Assembly: GCA_000482145.1 (NCBI GenBank)
Contig: AUXH01000445.1
Span: forward strand, 1 to 16,121
DNA from: Strigomonas culicis
Lineage: Eukaryota > Euglenozoa > Kinetoplastea > Trypanosomatida > Trypanosomatidae
Reading direction: 5' to 3'
DNA: 16,121 bases
Positions 14,099 through 16,121 of this stretch are shown here, piece by piece. A program made the translations under genes and the position numbers. Positions within the stretch are counted from its first letter, which is position 1, and the number at the start of each line of letters is the position of its first letter. A model generated the notes under the pieces. It had not been told where the DNA came from. It saw only the letters and a list, made by a program, of their open reading frames with translations, and did not search any database.

Positions 14099-16121
14099 AT
14101 GCAGCGCGAAATCATCAAATGGCTCCAAACGCTTGATCTGTCCAGCACGCTCAAGAACCCACGGCGCGACATGGCGACCGGCTGGGCGGCGGCGAAGATC
14201 GTGCTGCACTACGCGGCGGCGGAGCACGTCCTGGCGCCGCACTCCATCTCCAGCGGCTCCTCCGTCGAGGAGCGCCGCCACAACTGGAACCTCATCCTCG
14301 CGGCGCTCCACAAACTGGGCTGCAGTACGATCACCAAGGCGCTGGTGGAGTCCGTCATTGAGCGGCAGCGCAACGCGGCCTACATGGCGCTGGACTTTCT
14401 GTACGAGTTCTTCACGCAGAAGAAGCTGCCCGTGCGCAGCGTCGACCCGGTGGACCTCGACGGCGCCTTCCTGAAGGCGGACGAGGCCGCGGACACCGGT
14501 GTGCTACTCGCTGTCACACAGGAGGTGGCACCGGTGGAGGACGGTGCGGCGGGGTCCGTCACCGCGGCCGCGGCCGCCATCGAGCCGGCGGTGGTGCAGC
14601 AGCACCTCGCTCTCACGCGGAGCGCGGAGATCGAGTCGGGTGCGAAGGGTCTGCGGCGGATGCCGCGCTACGCGCGCTACACGGAGGCGACCCTCATGCG
14701 CCGCGCGCGCCGCGGCAAGGAGGTGTCACTCGGAAAGGAGAAGTACCTCCCGGACGAGCGGACGAGCCAGCTGCAGCACGAGAAGATCCAGAGCCAGCAC
14801 CGCATCCTGAAGAGCATCTACCGCGACGCGGAGGGAACGGACCCGACCACCGTGCCGCTCACGACGATTCTGCGCGGGCCGTACACGTCGGCGCTGCTCC
14901 AGTCGCGGCGTCTTGACAGCGAGAAGCGGCGCCGTGACCAGAGGGACCAGGCCAAGCACACCGTCATCGCGAACGACCACATTCTGTCGCCCGAGCACGA
15001 CGGCGCCAACGTCCGCAAGATCGCGGTGAAGGTCGGCGGGGGCCAGTTGGAGGCGGCGCTCCAGGCGCGGCACTCGATGCACCACCTGGAAAACTCCTTG
15101 GAGAGCGAGGACGCGCATCTCTTTGCCGCGGTGGAGTACCGCCTGCAGCCGGCGCTCTCGCACCTGCTGCTGGCGGCGCTCGACGCGGAGAGCGAGCTGC
15201 TGGCGATGGCCGGCGACCACCACGCCGCGGAGCTGCACGGGAACACGCTTGCCTGGATGGTCGCCCACCGCGACGCGCTGCCGCTCCACGTCATGCGCCG
15301 CTGCTGGGCGACGCTCGACGCCCACATCGAGGGCATCGCGACCGCGCTGCTGCACGCGGAGGGGGAGTACCAGTACCTCCTCCGCACCTTCAGCTTCGCG
15401 TTCGGCCTCGACGCGGCGCAGGTACCGCTGCTGCACGTCACGACGGAGGTAGGCAGCAGGGGCGGCGGCACGCCGGGCGGCGCCGGCGGGGACGACGCCG
15501 CCGCCTCGCGGGCCTCGACGAGTGCGCAGAGCCACCACCATCGCAGTCAGAGCGTGACGGAGGCGCTCCTTCACGCATCGCACACGGAGGCCAGCGCCCC
15601 GGCCGGCGCCGACCGGGAGCAGCGGTCGCACGAGCGGCAGAAGGCGATCCACGTCAACCACCACGCCTTCCACCTCGCCTCCGTCTTTCTCTTCCTCAGC
15701 CGGCTGCACCAGGCGCTGTCGCGGCTGCAGCCGCTCAGCTCGGTCGACCTGCTGGCGGCGTACTTCCTGCCGGACGCGTTTGACTTCCTGGTGCCCTTCG
15801 GCACCGCAGCCATCATGCAGGCCATCGCGCGCGTCGTCGTGAGCAGCTTCGCGTGGCCGCCCCTCCCCGCGCGCCAGGCGGACACCGCCGCGGAGCTCGC
15901 CGGCTTCCTGCTGGAGGTGCTGCGGCCGTGGATCATCGAGAACGAGCAGACCGACACGCGCAAAATGACGCCCTTCCGCTTCGACCTGCTGCTGTACCAC
16001 TGCGTGTCGGAGGCGCAGGAGGCGATGCGGGCCGCGTACGACCACGCGGCCGCGGACGGCGGCGACCGGCCCGGCGCGGTGCCGCTGCCGCCGCCACTGG
16101 CGGCCGCCGCGCACACCGCGG
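14099..16121 (+). CDS. Large protein with N-terminal SPATA4/SPEF1-type calponin-homology domain (3' truncated)
   Basis: The frame from the ATG at 14099 stays open to the window edge, giving 674 residues without a stop; the 3' end lies outside. The ATG is the first after either predicted acceptor. Residues 1-110 match the CH-like domain (CH_2, formerly DUF1042) of sperm and ciliary proteins such as SPATA4 and SPEF1: IIKWLQTLDLS (5-15), KNPRRDMATGW (19-29), then RRHNWNLI (59-66) and a last helix ending LYEFFTQKK (101-109). CH domains of this type bind microtubules in the SPEF1/CLAMP family. Downstream come a low-complexity Val/Ala stretch, a basic segment with RYARYTEATLMRRARRGK, helical regions around residues 330-445, a Gly/Ser/His-rich linker (about 450-500), and a further helical block with PFRFDLLLYH near the edge. 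The rest was not recognised. A flagellar role is inference from the CH subtype. Confidence 0.88.
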   Translation, partial: MQREIIKWLQTLDLSSTLKNPRRDMATGWAAAKIVLHYAAAEHVLAPHSISSGSSVEERRHNWNLILAALHKLGCSTITKALVESVIERQRNAAYMALDFLYEFFTQKKLPVRSVDPVDLDGAFLKADEAADTGVLLAVTQEVAPVEDGAAGSVTAAAAAIEPAVVQQHLALTRSAEIESGAKGLRRMPRYARYTEATLMRRARRGKEVSLGKEKYLPDERTSQLQHEKIQSQHRILKSIYRDAEGTDPTTVPLTTILRGPYTSALLQSRRLDSEKRRRDQRDQAKHTVIANDHILSPEHDGANVRKIAVKVGGGQLEAALQARHSMHHLENSLESEDAHLFAAVEYRLQPALSHLLLAALDAESELLAMAGDHHAAELHGNTLAWMVAHRDALPLHVMRRCWATLDAHIEGIATALLHAEGEYQYLLRTFSFAFGLDAAQVPLLHVTTEVGSRGGGTPGGAGGDDAAASRASTSAQSHHHRSQSVTEALLHASHTEASAPAGADREQRSHERQKAIHVNHHAFHLASVFLFLSRLHQALSRLQPLSSVDLLAAYFLPDAFDFLVPFGTAAIMQAIARVVVSSFAWPPLPARQADTAAELAGFLLEVLRPWIIENEQTDTRKMTPFRFDLLLYHCVSEAQEAMRAAYDHAAADGGDRPGAVPLPPPLAAAAHTA

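Noticed and set aside
14726..16114. 462-codon open frame on the minus strand
   Set aside because: It is the antisense shadow of the CH-domain gene. Its product is an Arg/Val/Leu/Gln-rich low-complexity sequence, it has no splice signal, and the + strand frame carries the recognisable domain.

Overview
The window looks like nuclear DNA of a trypanosomatid (kinetoplastid) protist. Every supportable gene lies on the + strand, none has an intron, and GC-rich coding blocks (strongly G/C at third positions) are separated by AT-rich spacers full of homopolymer runs. Nearly every coding region is preceded by a pyrimidine tract and an AG, the layout expected for spliced-leader trans-splicing inside a polycistronic unit. 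In each gene whose acceptor can be placed, the first ATG after that acceptor opens the reading frame. TAA, TAG and TGA all end genes and none occurs inside one, so the standard nuclear code applies. The AT-rich spacers are unlike Leishmania, but the genus cannot be named from this sequence.

Layout, left to right: (i) the 3' end of a gene with a C-terminal motif like that of WASH subunit 3/CCDC53 (2-217); (ii) a 266-aa uncharacterised protein (518-1318); (iii) a 181-aa probable mitochondrial two-pass membrane protein (1627-2172); (iv) a 202-aa probable mitochondrial membrane protein resembling the DUF6787 family (2972-3580); (v) a 247-aa UPF0193/C22orf23-like coiled-coil protein (4075-4818); (vi) a 1048-aa mostly disordered orphan with a possible SAM-like fold near its N-terminus (5345-8491); (vii) an LRRC56/ODA8 orthologue (9075-10856); (viii) a complete type 1 methionine aminopeptidase with an N-terminal zinc finger (12246-13448); (ix) the 5' part of a large protein with an SPATA4/SPEF1-type calponin-homology domain, still open at the right edge (14099-16121).

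Three neighbours (UPF0193-like, LRRC56 and the CH-domain protein) belong to families linked to cilia and flagella. LRRC56 is the firmest: it acts in outer dynein arm assembly or transport. Two others look like mitochondrial membrane proteins, and MetAP1 is a housekeeping enzyme. Trypanosomatid units usually mix functions, so this proximity does not prove an operon-like link.

No mobile element, CRISPR array, rRNA or tRNA was seen. Non-coding points of interest are a 26-bp direct repeat downstream of MetAP1, a perfect 10+2+10 inverted repeat in the 1.4-kb gap after LRRC56, a GC-stem/T-run hairpin at 2648-2668, and a (GTTT)7 microsatellite that appears to serve as the splice tract of the last gene. 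I found no convincing evidence of a wholly new system; the best leads are the uncharacterised proteins.
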